Assembly: GCA_037953625.1 (NCBI GenBank)
Contig: CM075656.1
Span: forward strand, 77,147,001-77,211,000
Direction: 5' to 3'
From: Crotalaria pallida
Lineage: Eukaryota; Streptophyta; Magnoliopsida; Fabales; Fabaceae
Length of the DNA: 64,000 nt
Below are positions 33,690-45,281 of this stretch, in pieces. The notes under the pieces are model-generated. The model worked only from the letters and a program-made list of their open reading frames with translations. It was not told the origin of the DNA and did no database searches. The translations under genes and the position numbers were made by a program. The first letter of the stretch is position 1; every line of letters starts with the position of its first letter.

Positions 33690-33835
33690 TTTTTTTTTAC
33701 ACTATTAGCACATCATTTATCATCAAAGGGTTTATGGTTATTGACTTCTAAATCAAAGTAATGCAAATGAACGGTGGATGATGTACCGACGGTGTAAAAA
33801 ACTTTACATTGTCAGTGCACACATATTAAACTCAT
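33690..33835. repeat. Short foldback repeat (GTGTAAA..TTTACAC family)
   Basis: About 145 bp with inverted GTACA..TTTTTTTACAC and GTGTAAAAAACTTTACA arms and the conserved centre ATGGTTATTGACTT. Relatives lie at 47828-47985, 53933-54072 and 55391-55514. A small MITE family. Confidence 0.65.
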
Positions 33836-34297
33836 AATATAATTTTTCATTTTATTATAAAAATCTATCTAGTGAAGCCTCCACAATACTTCTTTTTGAA
33901 ATATGTTTTCTTATTTAAAGTTAGAATTTTTTGAGAATTAAAGCATCCACATAGTAGTGGTGGTTACCACTTTATGAAAAAATTGTTCCAATTCCAATAA
34001 TAAAACTGTATTTTGTTTCTGTTTTTTAACCTTTTTTTCTCTCCTCTCTCTCCATTTATTCTCTTATTTATAACTCCCCCCTCTCTCTTTCATTTCATAA
34101 TTTTATAACTGATGCATTATGAAACCAATCAATCCATTGAAATCTTAAAGAATATCTAATCTTAGTATTGCACTCTTACTCATTTTCATTTTTCTTATTT
34201 CATTTTTCCCTTGTCGGGTATCAAAGTTTAATATTTATGCTACTTTGTTTTCTGTGTTTTCTTCAGAATTTAATTTTTTTATTAGTTTTTTTTATTA

Positions 34298-34643
34298 CTC
34301 CTTCCATTCCATTTTGTTTGGTTTTTTAGGTTTTGGCACACAGAGTAAGAAAATGTTGATTATTATAACTTTTCTGTGTATTTTGTCTAAAATGTTCATA
34401 TTTAATCCTTATTGAAAATTGTAGTAGCATTTAATTTTTATTAAGAAATGTGCTGATTAATTAATGTATAGTGGTTTAGAGATGTGAGAGAGGATAACAG
34501 TATAATTAACGATTGAATGAAATGATTGAATGAAGGGTTAAAATTGGAAAAAAAAATATGTTTATGCATTGAAATTGTAAAAGGACAAAAGATATGGAGT
34601 GAAAAAAAAACCTAAAAGGCTAAATAAAAGGGAATAGAGGAAA
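34298..34643. mobile_element. TA-flanked MITE (TTTTGTTTGG family)
   Basis: Ends CTCCTTCCATTCCATTTTGT and, inverted, TTTCCTCTATTCCCTTTTAT; same interior as 33299-33630 (ATTAATGTATAGTGGTTTA, GAATGAAATGATTG). Confidence 0.7.
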
Positions 34644-34645
34644 TA

Positions 34646-36170
34646 GTTTTTATGTCCTTGAATTTTTTAATTTTTTTTAAAAGGTTTTTATGAGAGAATA
34701 TGTTAGTTTGAATAGATGATAGATGGATGGAGAGGACTGGAAAAATGTTGCATGAAGGAAAGAACTATTGTCATTCTTCGTCGTATTAAATTCAAGATTG
34801 ACCGTGGCAGGTTAGATAAATTCTTGGGATCTATCACTATCATTTTTTTTAGTTATTTTCCAAGTTTTTCAATTTTTATTTTTTTAAGAAATATTCAAAG
34901 GTTTAGATCGTGGATAATTTCATTCCAAGTAATCGATGGTTGGTGGAGAATTTGCCGTAATGATAGTTATTTTTTATAATTATAAGGATAAAGATTGATT
35001 TTTTTTTTAATTTTAATCATCTTTTTATCATGTGAAGAAATGCAGCCATGTTGAAATCGAATAAGGATACGAGATATGCAATCGACTCGATTTTGTCAGA
35101 TATATTGTCTAACAATCATTAGTACGGTTGACCAAATAATTTTTTGTTTATAAATTAGTTGATACTTAACATTCTAGCAACTCAACTGTAACAAGTCAAT
35201 TTTAGTGAGTTAAATTTTCTATCAAATCTTTACGGATGCTTTTATTTTTTAATTGAGTAAATTTTTTTTCTATGTATGTTCATATTTTACATATGCTTTT
35301 ATTTTTATTTGATCTAGCATATAATTATTGCAAGTTTTTTTTTTTTAATAAAAAAAATTCTGGCATGGAAGCGGCATATATTAAATGCATGACCGCTTGA
35401 AACTTCTATAATAGGATTAAAGGATTAATATATATAATATTTGTATTTTATTTATCAAATTAAAAATAAAATAATAAGTGTTGGAGATTGACACCATAAG
35501 ATAATAAAAGAACCATACATTATATATGGTTGACATGTTTTCATGAATTTAATCATTTGAATTTCACCAAATAATTTTTTATTTATAAATTAGTTGATAC
35601 TAATTCAATTCAAAAATGCAAAATGATTTACAATTATTATCTTTTAAATTATCTAATAGTAATAATTAGTTTACAAAAAGCAAACAAACAAACGTCCCAT
35701 TGCACGGGCTTAAAACTAGATTATGTGTATGTATAGTACTCCTCATCCAGTTACGTTGAAGGAGTACAATTTTTTTTTTTTAATTTCTAAATCATATTTA
35801 AATGAAAGATACGGAGCAAGGTTAATTTTTTTTTAATTTATGTAATTTTTACTTTTATTAATTTTACTTGCTTTAGTTCTTTTAATGAAAAATTAATATT
35901 TAGTTAATTAGAATATTTATTTAATAAAATTAATTTTAAAAAATTAAATATCTAATAAAAATATAAAATTATATATCCTCTCCAAAATGATTTTCAAAAC
36001 AATTAAGGATGAGTTAAGGTAAAAAAAATTTCCAGGACCAAAATCAAAACACTCCGAACTTTCAGGGACTAACTAAACCATAAATAAGCCTATCTTAAAA
36101 TACATGATAACGCATGTGATAAGTGAACATTGACATATCATGTACATTGAGATAAGTTATGGCTAATTTA
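34646..36170. other. AT-rich intergenic DNA
   Basis: No gene; the 87-codon frame at 34716-34979 shows no recognisable domain. At 36018-36089 there is a stranded MULE end (GGACCAAAATCAAAACACTC...CATAAATAAGCC) of the same family as the element that follows. Confidence 0.4.
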
Positions 36171-36622
36171 TGTCTTTAATTAATCCCTAAAAGTTCAGTG
36201 TGTTTTGATTTTAGTCCGTGGAAGTTATTTTGACCGAGACTAATATTTAAAATTTCAAACATTTTGGTTCTGGTCATTTGTTTGTGTGGCTAGCGGAATA
36301 TCAGCAATTCATGTGGTCCGAGATGACGCCAAATAGATAATATGATGTGATAATACAGATTGACGGATGCAAAATGGACCATTACGCAAAATGGTCCCTT
36401 AGCAAAATTTTGAATTCATGGGCCTGAATCATCCATTTAATATCACCTGTTTGGCGATACCTCACACCACGTGGCATATGATGTGAATTTTCGTTAACCA
36501 TGTTAACAAATAACTGATTTTTCGTATCGGAGGGGACCAAAACTAAAATGTTTGAAAAATTAAGGACTAGTTCCGGTTAAAATAACTTCTAAGGACTAAA
36601 ACCAAAACACGTTGAACTTTTA

Positions 36623-38402
36623 CACTTTGTTTGGTTATCAGAGAGAAAATGAGAAGAGAGAAAATGTGAAGAGAGAAATAAGGAAGAGAGATTATGGTGA
36701 GAAAATGAGTAGATTTTATGGTTGTTTGGTATGAGAGAAAATGAGAAGAGATGTGAGAGAGAGAAAAGTTGAGTTTTCTCTCATTATTTTGTTTGGTTGG
36801 AGAAAAAAGTGGGAAGAGACAAAACAATAAATTTGTTAAAAGACAAATATACTCTTTGGTTTACATAAGGCAAATAAATATTTTTTCTTTTTCTTTTTTT
36901 TTTCTTTTTCTATTAAACATAAGTACATAACCAAATATTTTTTTCTTCCTTCGTTTATTTTTTAAATAATAAACATTTTAGATTCAAAAATATATATAAA
37001 AAAATTGCATCAAAGGAGATAAGGTGAAAACGCTGAGGATGAACAACTGCTTATTAATCATCATGAACTCAAGGCAGCTGCTACTGTATGTGGGTCTATT
37101 TTAGTTTTTATTAATAAAGAAAAAAAAGACGTGGACTATTTTAGTTTTTATTAATAAAGAAAAAAAAGACGTGGGAGCGGAGCTCAGCCTCAGGGTAATT
37201 CCGAGATTCATCAACCCAGCTTCTAAGGGTAATTTCGGGTTTTAACAAAAAGTCTAAGTTTTCTGGTAGGGGTGGAAACAGGTCAGGCTTTGGCCTTAAC
37301 CAGGCCAAATCAGACTTGGCCTATATAAATTATTCGGGCCTGACCTAGCCTGTTAGTATATTTAAATAAATTTTTCAAGCCTGAACCTGACCTATAAGTC
37401 TATTAAAAAGCCTATGTACTTTGAAGTTTTCAAATAGGCCAACAAGCCTAATATTAAATAGGCCGGCCTATCTAACTAGGCTATATATTGCTAAAACTTT
37501 GGCCTGATTAATAATGAACTTTGGCCTATTCAATGAACCGATAATGGTCCAAGCAAAACCGGTGAGAACTGAAAAAATCACTCAAAACCGGTGATCTTAT
37601 GGTTCAACACAACATGACTTGGCAAAACAACATTTTATAGCTTAAAGAACATGTTGTGCTCCATGAATAAAAGATGTGAGACTTGCATTCCCATTTTATA
37701 GCTTACATTCTCATGTTGTGCTCCATGAATAAAAGATGTGGGACTTGCATTCCCATTTTATAGCTTACATTCTCATGTTGTGCTCCATGAATAAAAGATG
37801 TGGGACTTGCATTTCCCAAGTCCAAGCTTGACCAACACAAGACAAGCAAAGTGCACATCAATATTATTAAGTCCCACATCATGTAAGTTGCCTTCATAGT
37901 TGCATATTTTGCATTATATTAAGCCTCCTATAGGATGACTTGCATACTTGCACAAAGTGAATGCATGTGAATTCACATTAGCAATGTGGGACTTGTTTCC
38001 ATCCCCATTTAATAACTCTGCATGTTAAGTTTTTCATTTATTGTATTTTTTATTTTTAAAATACATATGAAATTAATAATAACAAAATTTATATATGTCG
38101 GCCTGTTAAGCTAAATAGGCTTTTTACATGGCTTAGGCCTGGTCTGTTTAGACTATATAGGCTTTTTAAATAGCCTGAGTCTGGCCTGTTTACAAAAAAA
38201 GTTTGGCCTGAGCCTGACCTATTATTAGGCCTGTTATAGGCCCCTGTAAGTCGGTTTGACCTAAAAAATTCCCTGTGGGATCCACTCAAATTTCTCCCTC
38301 TCCTTATTTTCTCTTCTGTACCAAACAGGATATTTTCTTGTTTTCTTCTCATTTTCTCCTCCCCAAAATCTTTCCTCTCAATTTCTCTCAAACCAAACAG
38401 AG
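36623..38402. mobile_element. Harbinger-type element nested in a MULE arm
   Basis: Ends CACTTTGTTTGGTTATCAGA and, inverted, CTCTGTTTGGTTTGAGAGA, flanked by TTA (36620-36622, 38403-38405). The sub-terminal GAGAGAAAATGAGAAGAG repeats face each other at 36640-36810 and 38290-38400. Between them lies another repeat rich in AGGCCTG/CAGGCCT wording (37265-38265) and a tandem repeat at 37650-37830. No transposase. Confidence 0.72.
37650..37830. repeat. 62-bp tandem repeat, about three units
   Basis: CATGTTGTGCTCCATGAATA starts at 37650, 37712 and 37774, and GATGTGGGACTTGCATT follows each. The short minus-strand frame 37703-37897 simply reads through these units and is not called. Confidence 0.88.
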
Positions 38403-39312
38403 TTAGGGACCAAAACCATAAATAAGCCGACAACATATTGTTAACACCTGATTTAAGAACATTGGTTAAAGAATATTTCTATACTTTTTTGCAAGCCCAC
38501 AATATTCCTGGGGTCTATCATTACTAATGTAGGTTTTTGAGACTAATCGGCTTTGAGATTATGAGGATGCCTCTCCTAGCAGCATGTTTTTTCTAGAAAT
38601 CGAACCGGAAGCTATTAGTATCCATATCTCATTCTAAGAATCTTAGTTTGTTCCGCAACGTCAACTGAGCCAACTAATAAAGAATATTCTTTCTGTTTCA
38701 TATGTTTTATAGTTTTAACTTTTTTTTCATATCTTTTGTACTTTTAGTTTTTCAAGACGTCATTAATATTCTTTCTTCATATTTTAATATTTATTCAGTC
38801 ATTTCTATCCTTGCTCATTAATTTTATTTTTCTTAAAATTCTCATCTCTAAATTATTATACATTAATCAAAGGACATGTTTTCGAATAAAAATTAAATAC
38901 TACTATAGTTTTTAATAAAAATTAAATAAAGACATTTTAGACAAAACACATACAGCAGGGTCATTTTGGACAAAACACATAAAATTTACAATATTCAATA
39001 TATACTTAATATATGTGACACAACCTTAAACTACAATAAATATAATGCAGAGACAATACATCAACGAAAAATTTACATTGAAAATTTAAATTCAATAATT
39101 GTAGATACTTAAAATTCAACATTTCCTAAAATAAACTCATCTCTCTAACTCCTTTAACCAATATCATGATAACATTATTTAGCATTTTCCCAAATTAAAT
39201 ACAAATTTGACTGTATTTTACACCAAACATTTATAATCCAAATAAACAAAATAATGCATTACTCCCAAACTAGCTATTCAACATGAACAATTGTCTATAA
39301 TTGCTTTAATTT

Positions 39313-41427
39313 TTAATCAACTCTTTGATGAATCTTCACCGGAAATCCACCTTTCATTTGTGATGCCAAATACGAAATGAACATCGGTTCCTCTCCTTCC
39401 CTCATCGTTGGCACCACCCTAAACTCTCCAAGAACACCAGCAACCACCCTCTTCATCTGCAAAAAAGCCATTTCCTTCCCCAAACAAATCCTAGGACCAG
39501 CCTGAAACACAGGATAGCTAAATGCATCCCTCTGCACAAACCTCCACTTCAATGAACCTGATTCCCCGAAACTCGGTTCAGCCCTCTCTAACCACCTCTC
39601 GGGTCGAAACTCGGCCCAATCACAACCCCAAATACTCTCCATCCTCCCCATTGCGTAAACATGGTAAGTTACCATCATGCCCTTCTTCACAATCGTCCCA
39701 TCGGGCAAAATGTCATCGTTCACTGCCTCTTTACTATCCGTCGGAACTGGAGGATATAACCTCATGCTCTCACACAAAGCAGCATGTGTGTAAACCATAT
39801 GTTTCACTTCATCATATACGTTTATAGCTTTTGAACTTTCCCTAATCTCTTTCACAATCTCATTTTCCACGCGCGGGTTTTTTGATAGCAACCAGAAAAA
39901 CCATGTCAATGCTGCCGATGTTGTGTCTTTTCCAGCTAAAATGAAGCTTATCACTATATCCATCACGAAATCTTCATCAGAGTGACCTACAACAGAGCAT
40001 TCACAAGTTCAAATAATTACATCAAATTCAAAATGCTAAAATATAAAATAATAACATAAAATAAAAGTTACTTCAAGGTTGTTTAAAGGGGAAAAAAGGT
40101 TGTTTTAGGTTTTTATATTAAAATTAAAATAATTAACTTTTTCCATTTTTTTTAAACGGACTTTTACTAAAAACAGTTAATCATAAACTATTACTTCTAA
40201 AGTGAAAATAGGATTATTTTGACTTTTATTTATCATAAAAGTCATCATTTTCACTTTGAAAGCTACTTATAAACCTCTACTTAAAAATTTGAATAATTTT
40301 TTTGATTATTTTGAGTTTTTCATGATTGCAAAAATCTTATCCACACATATATCAGTGTCTTTACAAGTCACCTTTTTTATTTTCTTCCAAAAAGCAAGAG
40401 ATTTTGTCAAGAGATAATAAACAAAAATGTCTCTTTCCGAAAAAATGATTTTGATAAAAATATTTTTGGAGGATCAAAATATATTTAAAAATTTGAGTTT
40501 CCATAAAAAAAAATAATAATAATAAAAAAAAAAAAAGATGCTCTGTAAACCTGAACTCAAGAACCGTGAAAGCATGTCTCCTGATTCAAGCGATTCATTC
40601 TCTTCAAGTTCCTTCTTCTTCTCTTTCACTAACTTCTTCGCAAATTCATGAACTTTCGATACGGCAATTCTCAACCGCTTCTCCGATCCAATGTTCAATG
40701 CCCTCTTCATCTTCCAAATTATCGGTAACGGCTCTCGAAACCGTTTCGTGCTTATAATATTCGCTTCTTCAAAAGCTGTCGCGAAATCACTGATTTTTAG
40801 CGACGGAGTTAGGTACTCAGGGTCATACCCAAAAGCGATTTTGCAGATATTATCAAACGCGAAGCGTTGGAGAATGTCTTGGAAATCAAGGGTTTTGGAT
40901 TGGGATTGAGATTCTCTGAGAATTGGGATCAAACGGTGGTTGAGTTCAGCGTCCACAACCTGTTCGACGAATTTCCTGAGAGACTTTGTGTTGAATTCGT
41001 GGCTGGCGACTTGGCGCTGGAACTTCCAGTTATCGCTGTCGACGTTGAAGATTCCGGCGCCGAGGAAATCGGAGAGGGTGGTTACAAAGGTGCCGCCTTT
41101 TTGGTAATTGTTGAAATGGGTCTTGAGGATGTGTTGCACCACGGCGGGGTTGGCGGTGAAGACTGATTTTAGGCCCAGGAGGCGGTGGATGGTGATGGTG
41201 GCGGCGGGGGCGGCGAGGGTGATGTCGGAGAGCCACTGGATGCGGCGGTGGACGTTGGCTTTGATGGCCAAGTAGGAACCAATAAGTGGGTATGATTTTG
41301 GGAGTGTAGTTTTGGTGTTTGATGAAAGAACTTTCTCTTTATTGTTCTTAATTTTGAGGAAATAGAAGAAGAAAAGAAATGGAAGGAGGAAGAGGAAGAA
41401 AGGTGTCAATAGTTGTAGAAAAAGCAT
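39313..41427 (-). CDS. Cytochrome P450, CYP94A-type, copy 1
   Basis: Two exons, 40551-41427 and 39313-39986, joined through a 564-bp GT/AG intron in a Gly codon, give 516 residues, the usual CYP94 length. Residues 1-25 are a hydrophobic ER anchor, followed by the Pro hinge LPKSYPLIGSYL. Landmarks: WKFQRQVASHEFNTKS (C-helix W-R), the I-helix oxygen-binding AGKDTT (about 310-315), ExxR as ESMR (365-368), FRPERW, and the heme loop FQAGPRICLG with Cys about 460. The wording HRRIQWLSDI, NYQKG.TF, LSSGHSDEDFV and ILAGKDTTSAALTWFFWLL matches the legume CYP94A subfamily. These ER enzymes hydroxylate the omega end of fatty acids, feeding cutin/suberin and defence lipids; some are methyl-jasmonate inducible. 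Other CYP94 subfamilies (B, C) oxidise JA-Ile, so substrate is inferred from subfamily wording. TATA at 41526-41536. Apparently intact. Confidence 0.93.
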
Positions 41428-41525
41428 TGTTGCAAATTAAGAGAGTATGGTAGGTATTAGATAGGTTTGATAATTGGTATTATTAGTATTTGATTATTTG
41501 ATGAATGGAGCAATGTTGTGTTGTT

Positions 41526-41536
41526 ATTTATATATA
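41526..41536 (-). promoter_or_regulatory. TATA box of CYP94A-type copy 1
   Basis: TATATATAAAT on the minus strand, about 100 bp upstream of the ATG, followed by AACAACACAAC, which is shared with copy 2. Confidence 0.65.
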
Positions 41537-42181
41537 AAGTTTTGTGAAGTATAGAAGGAAAATCTAACTAGTCTAGGTTGTGGGTTGTGACTAGTCTCTT
41601 GTCGTGTTGAAATTATGCAAGCATGTTCACATTTGGGTTGGTTTCGGTGATACTATAAACACCTCTTGTATAAATAAATAACATGAGTGTTTTTATTAAG
41701 CAATCCACTAAATGAAGAGCAGCGCCTTTGTGTGATTTAGTGAATTCAACTTGAATTTAGATATTTAGTAGGATGGATTGAATGGGATGTGTGAAAAAAG
41801 TGTATTGGTAACATAGCATTTGCTCAATTAAAATTGGTATTTAAGTTATTACATTGGTTATTAGTTTTTAGGTAGAATAAACAAATTATTTTAAATATAA
41901 ATTACTTATGTATTAATTTAAAATACTCCTTCCGGATTTATATTTAAGATTTCTTTTAAAAAAAATTTGGTTTTTTTCAATTTTTTATAATATTTAAATA
42001 TAATTTTAAAAATCTATATTAGGTATTTATATTTTCAATATTACTAATAATATTAATTTTTTTTTAAAAAAATTATATATATAAGATGGAAGGATGTAAT
42101 CAGATTTTTTTATGTTTATTGTGTATTAGTATTTGATAACAGAGGTGTCTTATGGTGAATGAATCATACTGATAAGTAATA

Positions 42182-42465
42182 TTCCCTTTGATTCGAATTA
42201 TAAGCAAATTTAATCATTTATACTCTTATTAATAGATTAGTTAATTGTATTTAATTTTCTCAAATTTATAAAAAATAAAGATATTTTAAAAAAGTAGTAT
42301 CTGGAATAAAACAACAAGTAATTAAGATTACAATTTTCTAGAGATGTTTTAGAAAAATAACATTGAGAATGAAACAAAATTTAATAAAATTAGTTAATTT
42401 TGCTTATAATTTAAATAAATAAATATGTTTTTTTTGTTAATTATAATTCGAGCGAACGAGAGGAA
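42182..42465. mobile_element. Stowaway-like MITE
   Basis: Left end TTCCCTTTGATTCGAATTAT, right AATTATAATTCGAGCGAACG; right boundary approximate. Confidence 0.5.
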
Positions 42466-42649
42466 CTGGTTTTGGATTGGACATATAGAATTGTCGATGC
42501 ATTAAATCAATTTTGACTATGATAATGGCACTGCCTTACGTATGCAAAGTCGTCACTCTTTTAACTTACCACCCAAGAATGTCAAAGGAGGATCCGGGTG
42601 CAAAGTTGTCAACTTTTGACGGACGCCCCCTCTAACTTTTGGAATTATA

Positions 42650-42868
42650 TCTATGTCTTATTTATAAGAATTTATTTTAATTTTTAATATTATTTAATTA
42701 TTTTTTCAACAAACACCATTATTAACTTAGTATTTTTTAGATTTTTAATAATAATTGTAGGAGTAATTTTGAAAAAGTATATTAAATTTTATTTTTAATA
42801 TCACTAATACCTTCTTTGATGCAAGAGAAAATTTCCAAAAAAATCTTATAAATAGGACGGGAAGAAGA
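42650..42868. mobile_element. Truncated Stowaway-like MITE
   Basis: The right end (CTTATAAATAGGACGGGAAG) and interior match the family; the left end is damaged, beginning at TATGTCTTATTTATAAG. Confidence 0.5.
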
Positions 42869-42902
42869 GAGTCAATATCTATATATGCTTATATATTATA
42901 TA

Positions 42903-43175
42903 CTCCCTCCGGTCCTATTTATAAGACTCTTTTGGAGTTTTTCACTCCCAGCAAGGAGAGTGGATAAATTTGTTAGTGACATTGGAAATGTGAAAATTTG
43001 ATATACTTTTTCAAAACTACCCCTATAATTATTATTGGAACTCTAAAAAGTGTTGACTTTATAAGGGTGTTAGTGGAAAGAAGTAATTAAATGTTATTGA
43101 AAATTAAAAAGGGGTATTATAAATAGGACCAAAATAAAAACCTCAAAAAAGTCTTATAAATAAAACTCGAATGAG
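42903..43175. mobile_element. Stowaway-like MITE
   Basis: Ends CTCCCTCCGGTCCTATTTAT / ATAAATAAAACTCGAATGAG, TA at 42901-42902 and 43176-43177. Oriented opposite to the copy at 328-600 and very similar to it. Confidence 0.82.
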
Positions 43176-43248
43176 TATTATACAGTGCAACTTTTAACTA
43201 GTGTGCTATGCTAGCTCGGTGGATTGTGCCTACCCGTGCTATATAGTA

Positions 43249-44092
43249 CTCCCTCCGTCCCCAGGGACGGATCCAGGTGGCAGCTAGTGGGGGCACTTGC
43301 CCCCACTAATTATTTTAAAACAAATATACTTACCTATATATGAGCCATAATATAAATTACTATATTGTAGCTTAGCAGTAAGTGCTTGTCGTGCCTTCCT
43401 AGCTGGCATAGGTTCAAGACTTGGTGGAAGCAATTTGATTAATTTTTTACTCTCTCCATATGTTTTTAGTTATATTTTTTGCAACTTCAAAAAAAAATAT
43501 ATTTGACATTAACAAATGTAGGGTAAATGAGAAAAAAAATGTATCCTATAAAATATAAAATGACTAATACTCTTTCCATATGTTTTTAGTTATATTTTTT
43601 GCAACTTCAAAAAAAAAATATTTGACGTTAATAAATGTAGGGTAAATAAGAAAAAAATATTGTATCCTATAAAATATAAAATGACTAATAAATAGGATTA
43701 GAAAAATTCTTTTAAAATGCGATTTATAAATAGGGTGTAAGGAATATATTTTTAATATTATTTGCGCATATATTGCCCCCACAACTTAAAATTTCTGGAT
43801 CCGTCACTGTCTGTCCCTATATATATATATATATATATGATTTTTTTGGGAGATTTCACGTTCATTAAGATAATTGATTAATTTAGTTAATTGTATTAGA
43901 AATGTGAACTTTTAATATGTATTTACAAAATTACCTATATTAATATTATTGGGAATCCAAAAAAGTGTTAAATAAATAGGGGTATTTATGAAAGAAAAAG
44001 TAATTAATGGTCATTAAAAATAAGTATGAGATCTTATAAATAGAGACAAAATAAAAATGTGAAAAGAATGTTATATTTAGGAAAAGAGGGAG
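43249..44092. mobile_element. Stowaway-like MITE split by a hAT MITE
   Basis: Left end CTCCCTCCGTCCC and right end GGAAAAGAGGGAG, flanked by TA at 43247-43248 and 44093-44094. The left arm is cut after 13 bases by the hAT-type element at 43262-43809; removing that leaves about 288 bp, the family size. Confidence 0.75.
43262..43809. mobile_element. hAT-type MITE nested in a Stowaway MITE
   Basis: Ends CAGGGACGGATCCAGG and, inverted, CAGTGACGGATCCAGA. An 8-bp duplication, TCCGTCCC / TCTGTCCC (one mismatch), flanks it at 43254-43261 and 43810-43817; eight bases is the hAT signature. The interior has a near-identical tandem repeat of about 118 bp (from 43449 and 43567: CATATGTTTTTAGTTATATT) and tRNA-like wording (GTAGCTTAGCAGTAAGTGC, ATAGGTTCAAGACTTGG). 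Confidence 0.88.
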
Positions 44093-44336
44093 TAATATAT
44101 TTGTTATTTTTTTAAAGTTGTTATCCGGTACATATGTATTTAATGATTGAATTTATTAAACGAATATGTAGTTAATACTATATTATATTGTACTCCTATT
44201 TTAAATTTTTATTATTTGTACGACATTGACTCTTTAATAATTTTTTTTATAAGCAAAAGAATATTATTCCAATATAAGAGGTTTATATAAGAATTATTGT
44301 ACACATGAACCCCACTTTAAATAATTGTCTTTTAAG

Positions 44337-45273
44337 CAAGGTTGTCATAAACGAACCGGAGATCAAGTCGAAAGAAGTTTCGTATAGGGTTTAACCGTAT
44401 TAATCGGTTAAGGCGGAAGGTTAAACCGGTATTTATATATATAATAAAAAATTAAAAAATACACTAAAAAATCTACGTATTACGAAATAAATAATTTTAT
44501 AAACTTTATATAACTATTATTCATATAATATAATACCTTATCAAATATCACCATAATATTAATATAATATAATGTATTAAAACTTAAAAGCCTTGCTGTT
44601 TTGTTGTGGACAATGCAACGAAAAGTCATTTCGACAAATCTGTTAGTTAGTCACAGTGCATGAGTTGTTTTGTTTTGGATTTAAAAAAAAAAAAATCATA
44701 TAATTACAAAAAGAGAGGATAAGGCATCCTTACCAAGAAGGAAAGAAAGAGAAACTTAAAAATAGGAAGCAACAATGCACATCAAACCCTTTGCAAGTCT
44801 ACAAAAAAAAAAAAAAAAAAACCACAAAAAATCCAATGGCAGAACACTAAAAGGATGGCAGGAGAGTAACCCTCTCCCAAACAAAGTCTCTAAAGATTTT
44901 ACCGTTCCTTTTTGGCCATAAACAACAAAACTCGAACAATGCCACAAATCAGAAAATGGCGATGGCGACGGCAAGGCGACGACTACGGCAAGGCGACGGA
45001 GAGGGCGAGGCGCGATCTCCACTTCTCCGTTCTCTGTTCTCCTTTCGTTTTCTTTCGTTGAGTACATAACAGAGTACTCAGTACTTGATTGCCTTTCAGC
45101 TCTAGGTTTTTTTTTTTTTTTAAAAAAAATCAGGGTTGGTTGAACCAGGTTTGGTTTCCCGGTTCAACCTGATTTAAAAGCTTTGAACACCGGTTTTTTC
45201 TGGCTTCATTTTAGAAGCGGTTTAGCCAGTCGACAATCCGACCGCCCGGTTCGGTCCGAGTTTAATAACACTG
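44337..45273. mobile_element. hAT-like non-autonomous element
   Basis: Ends CAAGGTTGTCATAAAC and, inverted, CAGTGTTATTAAACTC; a perfect 8-bp duplication CTTTTAAG at 44329-44336 and 45274-45281. Sub-terminal CCGGTTTAAC-type repeats occur on both sides. The GC-rich interior (44930-45050) opens a 103-codon minus-strand frame without a recognisable domain. Confidence 0.82.
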
Positions 45274-45281
45274 CTTTTAAG

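Larger units (their letters stand above)
36171..38428. mobile_element. MULE-like element interrupted by a Harbinger MITE
   Basis: Left end GGCTAATTTATG then CCCTAAAAGTTCAGTGTGTT; inverted right end GGCTTATTTATGGTTTTGGT then, after the nested insertion, AAGTTCAACGTGTTTTGG. The arms are therefore inverted repeats of about 130 bp once the 1.78-kb insertion at 36623-38402 is discounted. No 9-bp duplication is preserved. Noncoding. Confidence 0.6.
39020..42140. repeat. Duplicated unit 1 (CYP94A-type gene and flanks)
   Basis: Collinear homology with 53795-58420 runs from about 290 bp beyond the P450 stop codon to about 700 bp upstream of its start (for example TAGCATTTGCTCAATT at 41814 and 58110). 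The second unit is longer because of several MITE insertions. Confidence 0.75.

Noticed and set aside
35690..35720. Helitron-like 3' end (CGTCCCATTGCACGGGC then CTAGA)
   Set aside because: The hairpin-like wording is suggestive, but the terminal CTRRT is not met (CTAGA) and no TC 5' end was found.
40867..41166. 99-codon plus-strand frame
   Set aside because: Antisense shadow of the CYP94A-type exon 1; same for the frames at 39522-39827, 54736-54948 and 56786-57287, and the minus-strand frames at 41030 and 57250 in another phase.
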